A stretch of 64,000 nt of DNA from positions 6,978,394 through 7,042,393 of the forward strand of contig OX459101.1 in assembly GCA_949775045.1 (NCBI GenBank), in the 5' to 3' direction. This document shows positions 54,092 through 64,000 of this stretch, in pieces. The notes below the pieces were generated by a model that saw nothing but the letters and a program-made list of their open reading frames with translations, was not told the origin of the DNA and ran no database searches. The translations under genes and the position numbers were made by a program. Every line of letters starts with the position of its first letter. The first letter of the stretch is position 1. This stretch comes from Metridium senile. Lineage: Eukaryota; Cnidaria; Anthozoa; Actiniaria; Metridiidae.

Positions 54092-57000
54092 ATGGCTGGT
54101 TTGGACCCAGAAGAAGAACGATTAATAGCAGAGGCGATGTTTGAGACTGTAAATGACGATCTTAGTGGACAACCATTCTTGGAGGATGCGAATGGAGACG
54201 GCGAAAATGTCCCTACATCAAAAGTCCAATTCCCGATCCGACGGAGCAAATCTTCACGCAAGAGAAAGATATTTTGTGTGATGACAATTCTGTTTGTTCT
54301 TTTTGGGGTTCTTCTGCTAACGTACTTCATTCTGAAAGCAAAAACATTTACCTTTGAGTTCAAACTTACGAAAGGACAAGTCCTGCATTATCGATTGTCT
54401 CAGGAGCAAACTTTCGAAGGGCTAAAGACGGTTCACAATAGTTTTTCTGATGATGTTTATGTTGAGATTGTCAATAAGACGGGACACAATTGTTGGATGA
54501 AATTGTTTGTCAAAACTTTACCAAGCACAATTTCTGGACATTATGCATTTCTAGTGAGTGTAAACCTTGAAGGACAAAATTCGGTCGACATTGATGACGA
54601 AAAAAGACTTAACATTTTCACTCCATGGAAGAGGAACAACGCAACAAGAGATCATTATGTTTTGAATTTACTAACTCAACTACTTCCAGTTGTCAAGATT
54701 GATCTTTTTGAAGTAATTCTGAGCCAGATCGCAACGCGAAAGCGCGAAGTAGTTGTGGAAAATTCCAAGTTCTTCTCAGGTGATGCGGTCATGAAGCAAA
54801 ATATCCGCACGAATAAGGATGACATCTTGATCACGTCGAGCATCGACCCTGAAGGATTTTCCTCATTTGGAAGAAACTCGAATCTTTCTCCACACATCTC
54901 GCTTAGTTTCGAAGAGGATACCTCAATTTGTAAAAGCACTGGAATGATTACAACTAGTGACATGGAAATTGCAGCTAAAATACCAATTTCTGGTGAGGTT
55001 GGTAAAGACGCCAAAGTACAGCTTTCCATGCGCTTTAAGAGCTCGATTCGTTTGGTGAACGAGAAGAAAAGGTTGCCACACCACTTCAAGAAAGTATTTA
55101 AGTTTACCGAACTTCATGAACTGCCAACACCTTCCAAAGATGGGCTACAATACTTCACTCCATCTGCAAAGAAGTACAGTGAAAAATCGAATGTTGTGCA
55201 AAGTATCAAAGAAATGTTGAATATGACCTTACCACACGATTTGCACTCAACCAAGCTAAAAACGAACAAAGATATGGAAGAATTTGCCAAGAGGTTTCAT
55301 AAAATTACACAGCCAGGTGTTGAAACTAACTTTGCAGAAGTTCAAGAACAAACAAAGGAGCGACATCCAGATAGGTTTGGTAAGACAACGGCAGCACCAA
55401 AGGGAAATGCTGAAGATCGTTTAGATAATGATAACAGTGATGATGATAACATAGACAATGATCCACCGCAGGATGATGATGATGATGATGATAATAATAA
55501 TGATCCCAATCAATATTACTATGGGAGAAGTGGATGGAATAGATTTGGCCAACCAATTCCTCAGTATCCGGGAGACGAATCGGATGAGGATGACGCCGAC
55601 AATGATGACGACCCTTCTGAAGAAAATGGTGAAACGTTAGACCTCGGGAAAGACTCGCAACACGATGCTCGAAAAACGCATCAAGACATTTATGACAAGA
55701 AAAAAGATGCACAGAACAAAGCAGACGGGGAAAAAGAGAAAATGGTTAGCTATGGAAAGAAAAGTGATTCCAAATCCAAGAAAGAAAAGGTAAATGTTGA
55801 ACATGGTAAAGCTGAAAAGGCTACAAGTGAAGCTCTTTACCAAGAAGGTAAAACACTGCTGTCTAAAAAAAGTGCAATTAAATCAAATGGTACAAACTCT
55901 AAGAAAGATAATCCAAAACGGAATAACAAATTGGGTAAGTCAAAACAAGAGAAAACGGGTAAAACCATGACAACACCTGCACCACAACACGAGGAGAAGA
56001 GCTTGTTCGATCAAATCTTTGATAAACTATGGAACGACGACGACGACAAAGAAGAACAAGAAGCCCAAACAGAAAATTACGAAAGTGGATTCAAACTCTC
56101 TCATTTCATTCCTTCTTTCTCTTTCTCATCCGACTTCCCATTCGTTCATATGAAATGGAATAATTCCAATACTCGCAAGAAAAGATCTTTGGAATCGCCT
56201 AGCCAACAACGACCAAAAGTCCGTCGAGATGTGAAGGTCCACAGGGACAAACGACGCCTCTTTAATGATGATGAGGCCGCCGCATACTACTCTGGTCGCG
56301 ACTTGGAGCCTATCTGGGACGTTGTATCACTCGCGTCCATTACCCAGCATCCCAAGCAAACTTCCCAGGTATTTCAACATAGAATCATGGGCTTGGAGCT
56401 TAATGGTGAGCTAGAGCATGAAATCAAAGTCGTAAACAGTTCCAGTCGGGGACGCAATGATGAAGGGTGGGTAATCAACCTCTCGTTGGTACTTAGTGTT
56501 GACAAACACAAGTTCAAGGTTCTTAGAAATACGATTTCAATGAAAGAGATTGAAGAGAGATTTTTGAGGAACTCGAAACCGAAGCTTGAATATGGAACAG
56601 TGCATGCAGGAACTCTGGTAAGTTCAACATACTTTTTCAATAATCGTTGTCGCGGCCGCAGCTCAGTGTACACTCTACACTCTGAAACCTGCAAAGGATG
56701 TCGGTAATATGAACATAATTTGTGATTTATTACTCGTTCAATAAATTTAAAGAAATGTTTATTTCATCATCTACCACTGCAACAACTGGTTTTAGTCGTA
56801 TAAGACAAACACGTACAACCAAAATATGCTATTAAAAATCGACAAGTTGATTTTTTATCCAAGGAATACCGACATCCTTTGCAGGCTTCAGAGTGTGGAC
56901 CATAGACTGATTGTGACAACGATTTTTGAAATAGGTGTATATTTTCTTTGATCACTGTGCATGTAGATAATGAGATGATGGGATCAATATGATGATACAC

Positions 57001-58286
57001 GTAGGCGGTTGTAGGGAGTAATTATGATGACGATGACGCATGTCATTGATGTCAATATGGGAATGATGATGCATGTAGGTAGATATACACCTATTTCAAA
57101 AATTGTTGTCGCACACTTAACAAAGCCTCAGTCCACACTCTGAAGCCTGCAAAGGATGTCGGTATTTCTTTACTTGTTATCGATATCATAATATCTTTTG
57201 GTTGTACGTGTTTGTGTTATATGATCATAACAAGTTGTTGTTTTGGTAGATATAAATACAAATATTTCTTTAAAAAACGTGCAATAAATCACAAATTAAG
57301 TGCATGTAACCGACATCCTTTGCAGGCTTTAGAGTGTGCACATAGCTTTGGCTGTGACAACGATTTTTGAAATATAGGTGTATAATGGAACTATGTAGAT
57401 GATCAGTATTGATGACGCATGTTGCGTATATGATTAAAATGCGCACATACGTAGATTTTTGATGCAACTATATATAGATGATAACGATGATATGGTGCAT
57501 GTTAATGATAATATGACACAAGCGATATTATTATGTAAATGATAACGACCTTACTATACAACTGCTAGGACTTATTACGTCCTTGTAATTTACGTGCTCC
57601 AAGCATAGGTTAATACTAAGATAAAGCCCTGTCATGTTGCATGAGGATGGATGTTTGTTACATCCGCAGCGAATTACTCTGATATGTTTCCCAAAGCTGG
57701 TTTGTGGGTGTGTCAGTTAGAACGTAGTCAATAATAACTATTAACTGTGGTTATCTTAGTTAATAGGTGCATAACATCATGCATTCTCTTAATATTTTTC
57801 CAGGTCCTTTGCTCCCCTCTATTCTACATTGAGAACATCTGCGTTGAGATCCAGTTAGGCTTTGTCCTACACATCTCGCACACCATTGAGTCACTCACCA
57901 AAGAATACCCCATTGAACTGTCAATCTTCTTCAAACACTTGGCCAAAGTTGACGTCACGATTGCGTCACACATGACGTCACTCCTTGGGTCTCACGGGGT
58001 CTACGGACATGGCCCATTGTTTGGAGTCAAAGTTCCACTCGAGATACGATTTTCCGAAGAACGAAACTCTGCGAAGTGGTGCTCTGTAGCGAACGTGAAA
58101 TCGAAGGCTGGAGACTTTTTCGAGAGCTCGAAAGAATTGAGCCAGTGGGATTGTCCCATTGGGACAGCGGTGAAGAGTAACGCTATTTGCAAAGGATTGA
58201 ACAAAAACGTGACACATAAGGCCCCTGCTAGGTTATGGTACACAGGAGCTGCAACGAAAAAGCTACATATTTTGAATAGCTGTTGA
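54092..58286 (+). CDS. Unrecognised single-pass (type II) membrane protein, 1002 aa
   Basis: I do not recognise this protein. Exon 1 is 54092-56617 (842 codons, donor CTG/GTAAGT) and exon 2 is 57804-58286 (acceptor TTTTTCCAG), joined in phase 0. The ATG has a good context (ACAAAATGG). Residues 1-59 are cytosolic by the positive-inside rule and contain EEERLI (7-12), which fits the acidic dileucine sorting signal. The membrane helix is about 60-81, preceded by RKRK. A soluble region of about 260 residues with NKT and NAT sites follows. Then comes an Asp/Asn-rich stretch (about 442-516), a Lys/Ser-rich stretch, and basic sites RKKRS, KVRRD and DKRRL (about 693-722) that look like proprotein-convertase sites. 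The last 280 residues, including 160 from exon 2, form a Cys-containing domain ending in SC. A lumenal or secreted function after cleavage is inferred. Four short dispersed repeats lie in the intron. Confidence 0.82.
56637..57383. repeat. Four copies of the TTTGCAGGCTTC repeat in alternating orientation
   Basis: Copies at about 56637-56706 (+), 56867-56938 (-), 57088-57164 (+) and 57310-57383 (-), all in the intron of the 1002-aa protein gene. The block runs from CACCTATTTCAAAAAT and GTTGTC to GCCTGCAAAGGATGTCGGTA, about 70 bp, usually with TA at the ends. Facing copies can form stem loops of 150-300 bp. Confidence 0.85.
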
Positions 58287-59047
58287 TTTTTATGAGAATA
58301 TGCACGACCTAAACTGTAAAACAGCCAGTACATTAGAGCACACTAGACTCCTCCGCAGGCATCTCTCTGTAGGAGTCTAGAAACGAAGATACAAAAAAAT
58401 GTTTTTTTCCTTTCTCGTTCTCATTCTCCTCACGTTCAAAAATACCGTTACAAAGGAAGCCCAAGTTTAGAGGAAAAAAGCTGCCTGTATAGGACCCGAA
58501 GAGTGCACATCAGTTTAAGCCATGAAACAAATCATGGAAATCATCGTGTACATTAACACTTGAACTTGATACATTTCTGTTTCTAAAGTCAAAATTGTTA
58601 TTACCAAATATTTTATTTAGTGCGTAGCTTAAGTCTCTATCAACGAAAAGTTAAGTTGTATATGATGATGTATTAATTTCTTTGTAGTTGATGTTCCTTG
58701 GGTTTTTTTTAATTCGATGTTTGAATTTTTATAATGTCAATTTTTATCCACACGCCCCTTGTGGAAATCACCTATATTTGACGAGGCAAGCGTGTCTAAA
58801 TAAAGTTATATCCATCTTACTAATAATTACTAAATAAAAACTAGTATAGTTAGTATTTTTGTAACCATTTTGTTTTTATTTCATGATTTATGTGTTTGCA
58901 TTCCACGTACTCAGAATACGTAATCCACTATCATTGTACAAGTTATATATACACCTTACACAAGTGCTCACAATCATTTTTTAAAGCTGTGCACTCCATA
59001 GAAGCATGTTCGTGATCAAGGCATTAAGACTACTGTAAAAGCACTGA
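58287..59047. other. 3' flank of the membrane protein gene
   Basis: AATAAAG near 58800 and 58835 could be polyadenylation signals. A small palindrome at 58345-58382 (TAGACTCCTCCGCAGG ... TAGGAGTCTAG) resembles the TAGCCTCC-type termini elsewhere in the window. Confidence 0.45.
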
Positions 59048-59306
59048 TACACCTATTTCAATTAACGTGGTCCATCTGGAATGGTCGATCTGAGACCGAT
59101 AGGAATTGTAGGAGCTCATTAAATTCCAAATGTGTTTTTTTATCATACTTGAATGGTGCTGAATTATGGATAATAGTATTTCAGAAGTAAACATTAATAT
59201 TCGAGCGTGATTATAATAGTGTATTTGCAGTTTAACGAGCTTCCACAATTCCTATCGGTTTCAGATCGACCATTCCAGATGGACAACGTTAATTGAAATA
59301 GGTGTA
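59048..59306. mobile_element. MITE with arms of about 72 bp (CACCTATTTCAATTAACG)
   Basis: TA, then CACCTATTTCAATTAACGTG, is inverted at CAACGTTAATTGAAATAGGTG then TA. The arms are nearly identical over about 72 bp. The terminal CACCTATTTCAA is shared with the 70-bp repeat at 56.6-57.4 kb, linking the two families. Confidence 0.9.
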
Positions 59307-59309
59307 CAC

Positions 59310-62100
59310 TTTTGTTGGCCTGCGTAGCAGCGCTTAGAGGGGGAGGGAGAAGTCCCTCTCCAGTTTCTTCTCCCGCCTCTAGCGCCGTTTCGAAGGGTAA
59401 AGTTTACTAGTTTCTATAAGTTCCGTTTTGTTTTAAATGACCGTTTCTCTGCGCCGCTGGCGAAGAGGAACGCAGGCTCTGGGTACTTTTTGAACGCATT
59501 TCCGCTGACACCAAGCGACGCACTGCACATTCTATGTTTGTTTTTTGCTTTTGCGAGTAATGCTCGGTTAACGCTTTCAACCAAACGACATAAAAATTAA
59601 ATAAGTATCTAAGAAAATGGAAAATTATTTCTACTATTATTATGCTAGCTTGTTTTCATACTTATATCAAAGTGTGACCCGACACGGCCTGACTACTAGG
59701 CTTTTTTTAAATTGTAATGAGTAAAACCCGATATAATTTAATTGCATCGTATTATTGTGAATGAAGTTTCCTTTAAAATGTCCTTGAGCGAAGAGAAAAC
59801 ATTCCCAAAAGCCACATGTTGTCAATGAATCTAAGTAGCGAATGAAATTCGTCAAAGGGGTCAGCTGTCGTATTTTGAACACAAAAGCATAAATACATAT
59901 TTGTTCACCGTCTCGATACGTGCACGTAGCTACGAGTAAATTGTAGGCTAACTAGATATCAATTTAAACTACAGCTTATGAAGATTTTGAAAAAAACAAA
60001 ACACAAGTACAAGGTACGTTTTTTTAAGTTATAGCAATTATAACAGCGCCTCCATTCAATATTGTTTTTTCTCAGTTTAATTAAAAAGTACGTAGATAGG
60101 ATCGCTTTTATAGTTCGGTCAATGAATGAAGTATGCGGTTTAGGTGCAAAGAGATTTGAAAATCAGTCTTAACCGGGTCTAAACCGCATCAGACAATAGG
60201 TAGGCCGATAAACGCAAAAATCCTGGTTTTATCGGATAACCTTACATGATAATTTTTCATTTTTTAATTTGATTACATTTTTCGTCTTTCACGAAAACTA
60301 AAGGTAATATAAATAGACCAATTCAAATAGCGCAGTGATTTTGTGTAAAAAATTACGATAAGATTGAAGTCGACTCTGTGCTATCTCAGACTTTGCGGAC
60401 AAATTACTGTAAAACATGTTAATATTTATTTTGTGTCGCCGAAACTGTTGAAGTAGTTACTTCGCTCGTCGCTCGAACTGTAAGAGAAAGGAAACTCTGC
60501 TCGCAGGATAGTCAGTTGAACGAGCAAACTATATAGCAATTTACTTTTCACTATATACAATGGCGAAAGATTTTTATATATTTACTAATGGTCAATGTTT
60601 TTTAAGCTAGCCATTGATTTAAATGTTATAGTAATGAATAATCGACCCGCAAGTACTTTCCTTGCAATAAATATTGTACATTGTTGGTCGAAAGAAAATT
60701 GAATTAATTAGAAAGCAACTACAACAAGCTGCGCGTATTCGTGGTGTTTTTAAGTAAACAATTCGAGCCCGGCCGCGGTAAATTAATGTATGATACAACT
60801 ATGGCATGGACTGCGCCAGTGTTTCTACGATATATAAATAATAGAAATAGAAATATTTTACATACATCTAATGTCAAGAACGTTGTCCTGACTTTTGTAA
60901 TTTAGTGGGAAGGAATTAATTAAAAAACTAAAGAAGATCACTCAAGCTGAACTCTTTCTTTTGTTATTCCTAATATTCCCTTATTACTAAATTACTAATG
61001 TTCTTTATTTTTAAATATGACAACATTCTTGCAAGTAGGTGTTTATGGTTACATTATGCAATTTTCTCTGAAACTTGTCTCTCAATGATTCAAATGTGGC
61101 GTTGCAAGTTGCTGCGTTCCGTTGTGAAAGGTAGAACTGAACTCTACTTTGTGCAATGCTGTCTGCAACAAAGAATTGCGAGTCAACCTAAACTACACGT
61201 ACAAGTAGTGCAATATAATAGACTGGTTTAGGATGAAGACGCTCCCTACATCCGGCCAGAACGTCGCTCGCGGCCAAAGAGATTGGAACGAGGCAATTTT
61301 CCCGCGTCTTGTTGTCGCGCCCGCGCGTCCGCGCGTCCGCGACGTCAAAACATCAAGTTGTGCTTGTGTCGCAACTGGGGTAGCCTGCGTAGCGGCTCCA
61401 GTAGCGAATTGGCCGGAAAGGAGAAAAAAAGGGACGTATTTTGTTATGGTTTTGCCAACCAACCATTGTTATTAGAACAAAGAAAATTATAAAATCAATT
61501 GTGAAAATGGTTGGCAAAGTAGCATCACAATACCAACACTAAACACTTCTCCCACCTATCGGTTGAACTAACCTACATTGCTACGGTGTTTCTAAGGAAA
61601 CCATTGGATAAAAACGTATAATTAATATTCTACAATTAAAAAACGTTTTTCTACAAATAAATCAGTTCAAATTCAGTTCCGTATTCTTCCGGTTTGATAT
61701 CCTTTGCTATGCTTTTGCAGTGGGCTCATTTATTCAGACATAATAATTATAAAAACAAATTCTTTGATCATATTAACGATCAAAGACAAAAATATAATAT
61801 CGTATTCTTCTTTCCGGTTTGGCCTCCTTTCTTTTCTTTTGCAGTGGGCGTATTTAATCAGACATATTAAAAACAAATCCTTTGAGCCAGTATATTAACG
61901 TTTAATATAATAATAATATCATATCATAATTGAAGGTTGTCCAGTTGTCGGCCGAACAAGATACGACTATTCCAATAGGATTTTTGCAGGACATGGTCAC
62001 GTGAACTTGCCAATCAAAACAATTAAGAAAACACAAAATGAATTCCAGAATTCTAAAGAAATGTCAGAACAAACAAACATTCTCTGAAGTCATTAAAAAT
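59310..62100. other. Gene-poor spacer
   Basis: AT-rich except a GC-rich island at 61240-61400 (CGCGTCCGCGCGTCCGCGAC). A tandem duplication of about 120 bp is visible at 61675-61905 (TTTTGCAGTGGGC and CAGACATA recur). TTGTTATTAGAACAAAG with TGGTTGGCAAA at 61465-61520 is similar to 47405-47480 in a NAF1 intron, so it is a dispersed repeat. No gene supported. Confidence 0.5.
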
Positions 62101-62104
62101 AACA

Positions 62105-62254
62105 GGGGCCGGTTGTATACGAAGGGTGGATAAAGTTATCCGCGGATAAAAGTTATCTACTGCATAGGTTTTTTATAGATTTTATCCGTTGGATAAGGAT
62201 TTATCCGGTACGTGCACGTGGATAGCGCTATTCACCCATCGTACAACCGGTCCC
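62105..62254. mobile_element. MITE (GGGGCCGGTTGTA family, copy 2)
   Basis: A second copy of 47702-47839 with the same order of motifs (AAGGGTGGATAAAGTTATC, ACTGCATAGG, TTTATAGATTTTATCC, GATAGCGCTATTCACC). It carries a small insertion, GTACGTGCAC, near the right end. Confidence 0.88.
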
Positions 62255-62469
62255 AGATGTATAATTTGAACTTGCCAGTCAGCTCCGCTATAAACTCTTG
62301 TAATATTTATAGAGCTGATATTTATAAAAAAATGTTTGTTTTTGAAAAATATTTCGAAGCCTGCCATTCATTTTTGTGATATATATTTTTATTAAAAAGG
62401 TCACATGGCCAGGTTCTGCAAAAAGGCCTATTTGCCTCATTAATATATTCGTCAGTTATTGTACTAATG

Positions 62470-62613
62470 GTAGAGTACAAAAACTAAAAGTGTGCAATAC
62501 TTTGCACTATTTACCACTAAATAGTGTTGATTAAACAATAGAGAACAATAGAATTAGCATAATTTAGCAGTATTTAGTGGTATTTATGTTGCACACTTTT
62601 AGTGTTTATACTA
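62470..62613. mobile_element. MITE with ACTAAAAGTGTGCAA termini
   Basis: GTACAAAAACTAAAAGTGTG is inverted at GCACACTTTTAGTGTTTATA. TTTACCACTAAATA and TATTTAGTGGTA pair next to the ends. 144 bp. Confidence 0.82.
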
Positions 62614-62832
62614 TATTTGCACATGGAAGGTAATTCACAGCTTCAGAGCAAATACATAATGCAATATAATCATAAATATTTACTAAATAATTGAATGCGG
62701 ACAAATCACATGAGGTAAAACACAACGGAAACAAGAGCAAACTAGCTATGCCTCGTGAAAGATTTCAAATCTATCAAAATATTTTTTTTTTATTTTCTTC
62801 TATTGTTTCGACATATTTCAGTTATTGCAGAG

Positions 62833-63470
62833 TGGCCAAGGGGTAACTCACTCTTACCCGTAATTTGGGCTAAAAAAGTGCGTGGTTCGTGAAAACAGCG
62901 AAATTTAGTCCGTGATTCGTGAATTCTATGTTGATCGTGATGCGTGATTCCCTTCATAAAATGTACGTAATTAGCTTCCTTTCGTGCAAGATTTTAGTCC
63001 ATGTCGAGTCAACCTCGTTACGTTCCCAGAACCTTATCGGCTTCGCTTTTCACGACGGTATAAAGGTACTCGGGTTTCTCTTCTGTGGATGTGACGCACA
63101 AGAGTTTCATTTATCTATGTCAAGAGGTCAAAATCATGTTTTTGTTACTAGAAGTGAGCTATTCACCTCACAATTTTCTGCCGTATGTGCATTGATTCGT
63201 GATTCGTGAATTTGACTTAAATTTGTACGTGATTCGTGATTAATTAGCTTCCTTTCGTGCAAGATTTTGGTGCATGTCTAGTCAACCTCGTTCCCAGGGC
63301 CTTATCCATTCGCTTTTCAGGACTACCAGTAATACACTTGAATAAAGGTACTCAGGTTTGCTCTTCTTGTGACTAGACATCAGTTATTTGTCTCACAATT
63401 TTCTGCTGTATCAGTGCGCTGATTTGTGATTCGAGAAACGTGATGATTTAATACCCCCCTTAGCCAGCCT
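62833..63470. mobile_element. GTGATTCGTGA-rich element, internally duplicated (copy 2)
   Basis: Begins GGCCAAGGGGTAACTCACTC and ends near CCCCCCTTAGCC, as in 50850-51052. It carries two copies of an insert with TTAGCTTCCTTTCGTGCAAG and GTCAACCTCGTTCCCAG (about 62970-63170 and 63240-63400). No function is proposed for the 96-codon frame inside. Confidence 0.65.
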
Positions 63471-63527
63471 CTTTTTGAATATATCGATCAAAGCTTGCTA
63501 GATTTTGGATGGCTAACTTTATGCGAC

Positions 63528-63785
63528 CTATCAATGTCTTGCCCCGACGGGGGGAGTGCGGGCAAAGTCGGGCTATTGAACATAAACTTTGCCAGTACCT
63601 GGGGCTGCTCGATGTTTTTTGACAATTTCATCACAAAGTTCTGCGTCCACAACAGTAAATGTATGAGTAAGTATATGAATTTGACGTCAGGCCACAGGAT
63701 ACGGGCTATTGACAAAAACATATGGAAAATGTCAATAGCCCCTGGGTATACCCGCACTCCCCCCGTTGGAGCAAGACATTGATAG
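63528..63785. mobile_element. MITE with CTATCAATGTCTTGC termini
   Basis: CTATCAATGTCTTGCCCCGA is inverted at GGAGCAAGACATTGATAG, with GGGGGGAGTGCGGG and CCCGCACTCCCCCC next inside and GGGCTATTGA/TCAATAGCCC further in. Both strands hold an ORF of about 100 codons only because of the symmetry. Confidence 0.88.
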
Positions 63786-63789
63786 ATTG

Positions 63790-64000
63790 CATTACTGAAA
63801 GCAGAGACCGTCAAAGTTTTGGGTAGATCCTTTTATATATTTCGACATATTTTAATAGCTATTGATGGATTGAAATCTTTCATGCGGTCACAGTCGACCT
63901 CATTGCATAATCTGCAAGAAATTCGTATTGTATCAAAAGTCTTTAATTGTTGTATGAGTCATAGTCCATTATATAATAAAACGTATTTGCTAGATATTTT
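63790..64000. other. Window end, no features seen
   Basis: AT-rich sequence; nothing recognised. Confidence 0.4.

Noticed and set aside
55326..55712. Minus-strand 128-codon His-rich frame
   Set aside because: Shadow of the Asp-rich region of the 1002-residue protein (GAT/GAC codons read as ATC/CAT-type on the other strand).
63488..63814. Two opposing frames of about 100 codons at the window end
   Set aside because: They lie in an inverted-repeat MITE, whose symmetry opens both strands; no similarity to known proteins.

Overview
The window is nuclear DNA from an animal, most likely an anthozoan cnidarian (sea anemone, coral or relative). The housekeeping genes have spliceosomal introns, and there are two intronless opsin-type GPCR genes with very long tails, a form familiar from anthozoans. 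The AT-rich spacer is packed with short palindromic (MITE-like) elements, SINEs and minisatellites. The species cannot be named from the sequence alone. There is no sign of bacterial or viral gene organisation.

Layout. 1-2.3 kb: the last two exons of a mitochondrial 3-hydroxyacyl-CoA dehydrogenase gene (HADH), embedded in microsatellites. 2.4-6.5 kb: tetranucleotide arrays, a TA-flanked MITE, a 58-bp minisatellite and a foldback element. 6.6-8.6 kb (-): opsin-like GPCR 1. 8.6-29.9 kb: no protein gene that I can support; it holds minisatellites (30, 45, 32 and 58 bp units), many MITEs, Penelope-type ribozyme-like motifs, a good tRNA-Leu(UAA) and SINE copies. 30.0-32.1 kb (-): opsin-like GPCR 2. 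35.0-35.3 kb: GTF2H5 (TFIIH subunit 5). 37.1-40.5 kb: TIMM23. 43.1-49.3 kb (-): NAF1. 49.7-52.3 kb: RPL34, divergent from NAF1. 54.1-58.3 kb: a two-exon gene for a 1002-residue single-pass membrane protein that I do not recognise. 58.3-64.0 kb: gene-poor, with several MITEs.

Function. GTF2H5 (transcription/repair), TIMM23 (mitochondrial protein import), NAF1 (H/ACA snoRNP assembly) and RPL34 (ribosome) form a compact cluster of unrelated housekeeping genes. NAF1 and RPL34 lie head to head with about 0.4 kb between them, and both serve ribosome production. The two opsin-like genes share strand, intronless structure, Tyr at the position of bovine Glu113, Glu at position 181 and a TM7 lysine. 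They are probably related sensory receptors, about 21 kb apart.

The most unusual content is (i) the opsin pair, one with a cysteine/histidine-rich tail and one lacking the NPxxY proline; (ii) minisatellites bounded by inverted repeats, one with a 9-bp target duplication, suggesting arrays grown inside MITEs; (iii) the same 58-bp minisatellite in opposite orientations 17 kb apart; (iv) the unknown acidic membrane protein. All exon limits are my reading of splice signals plus family alignment; no transcript data were available.
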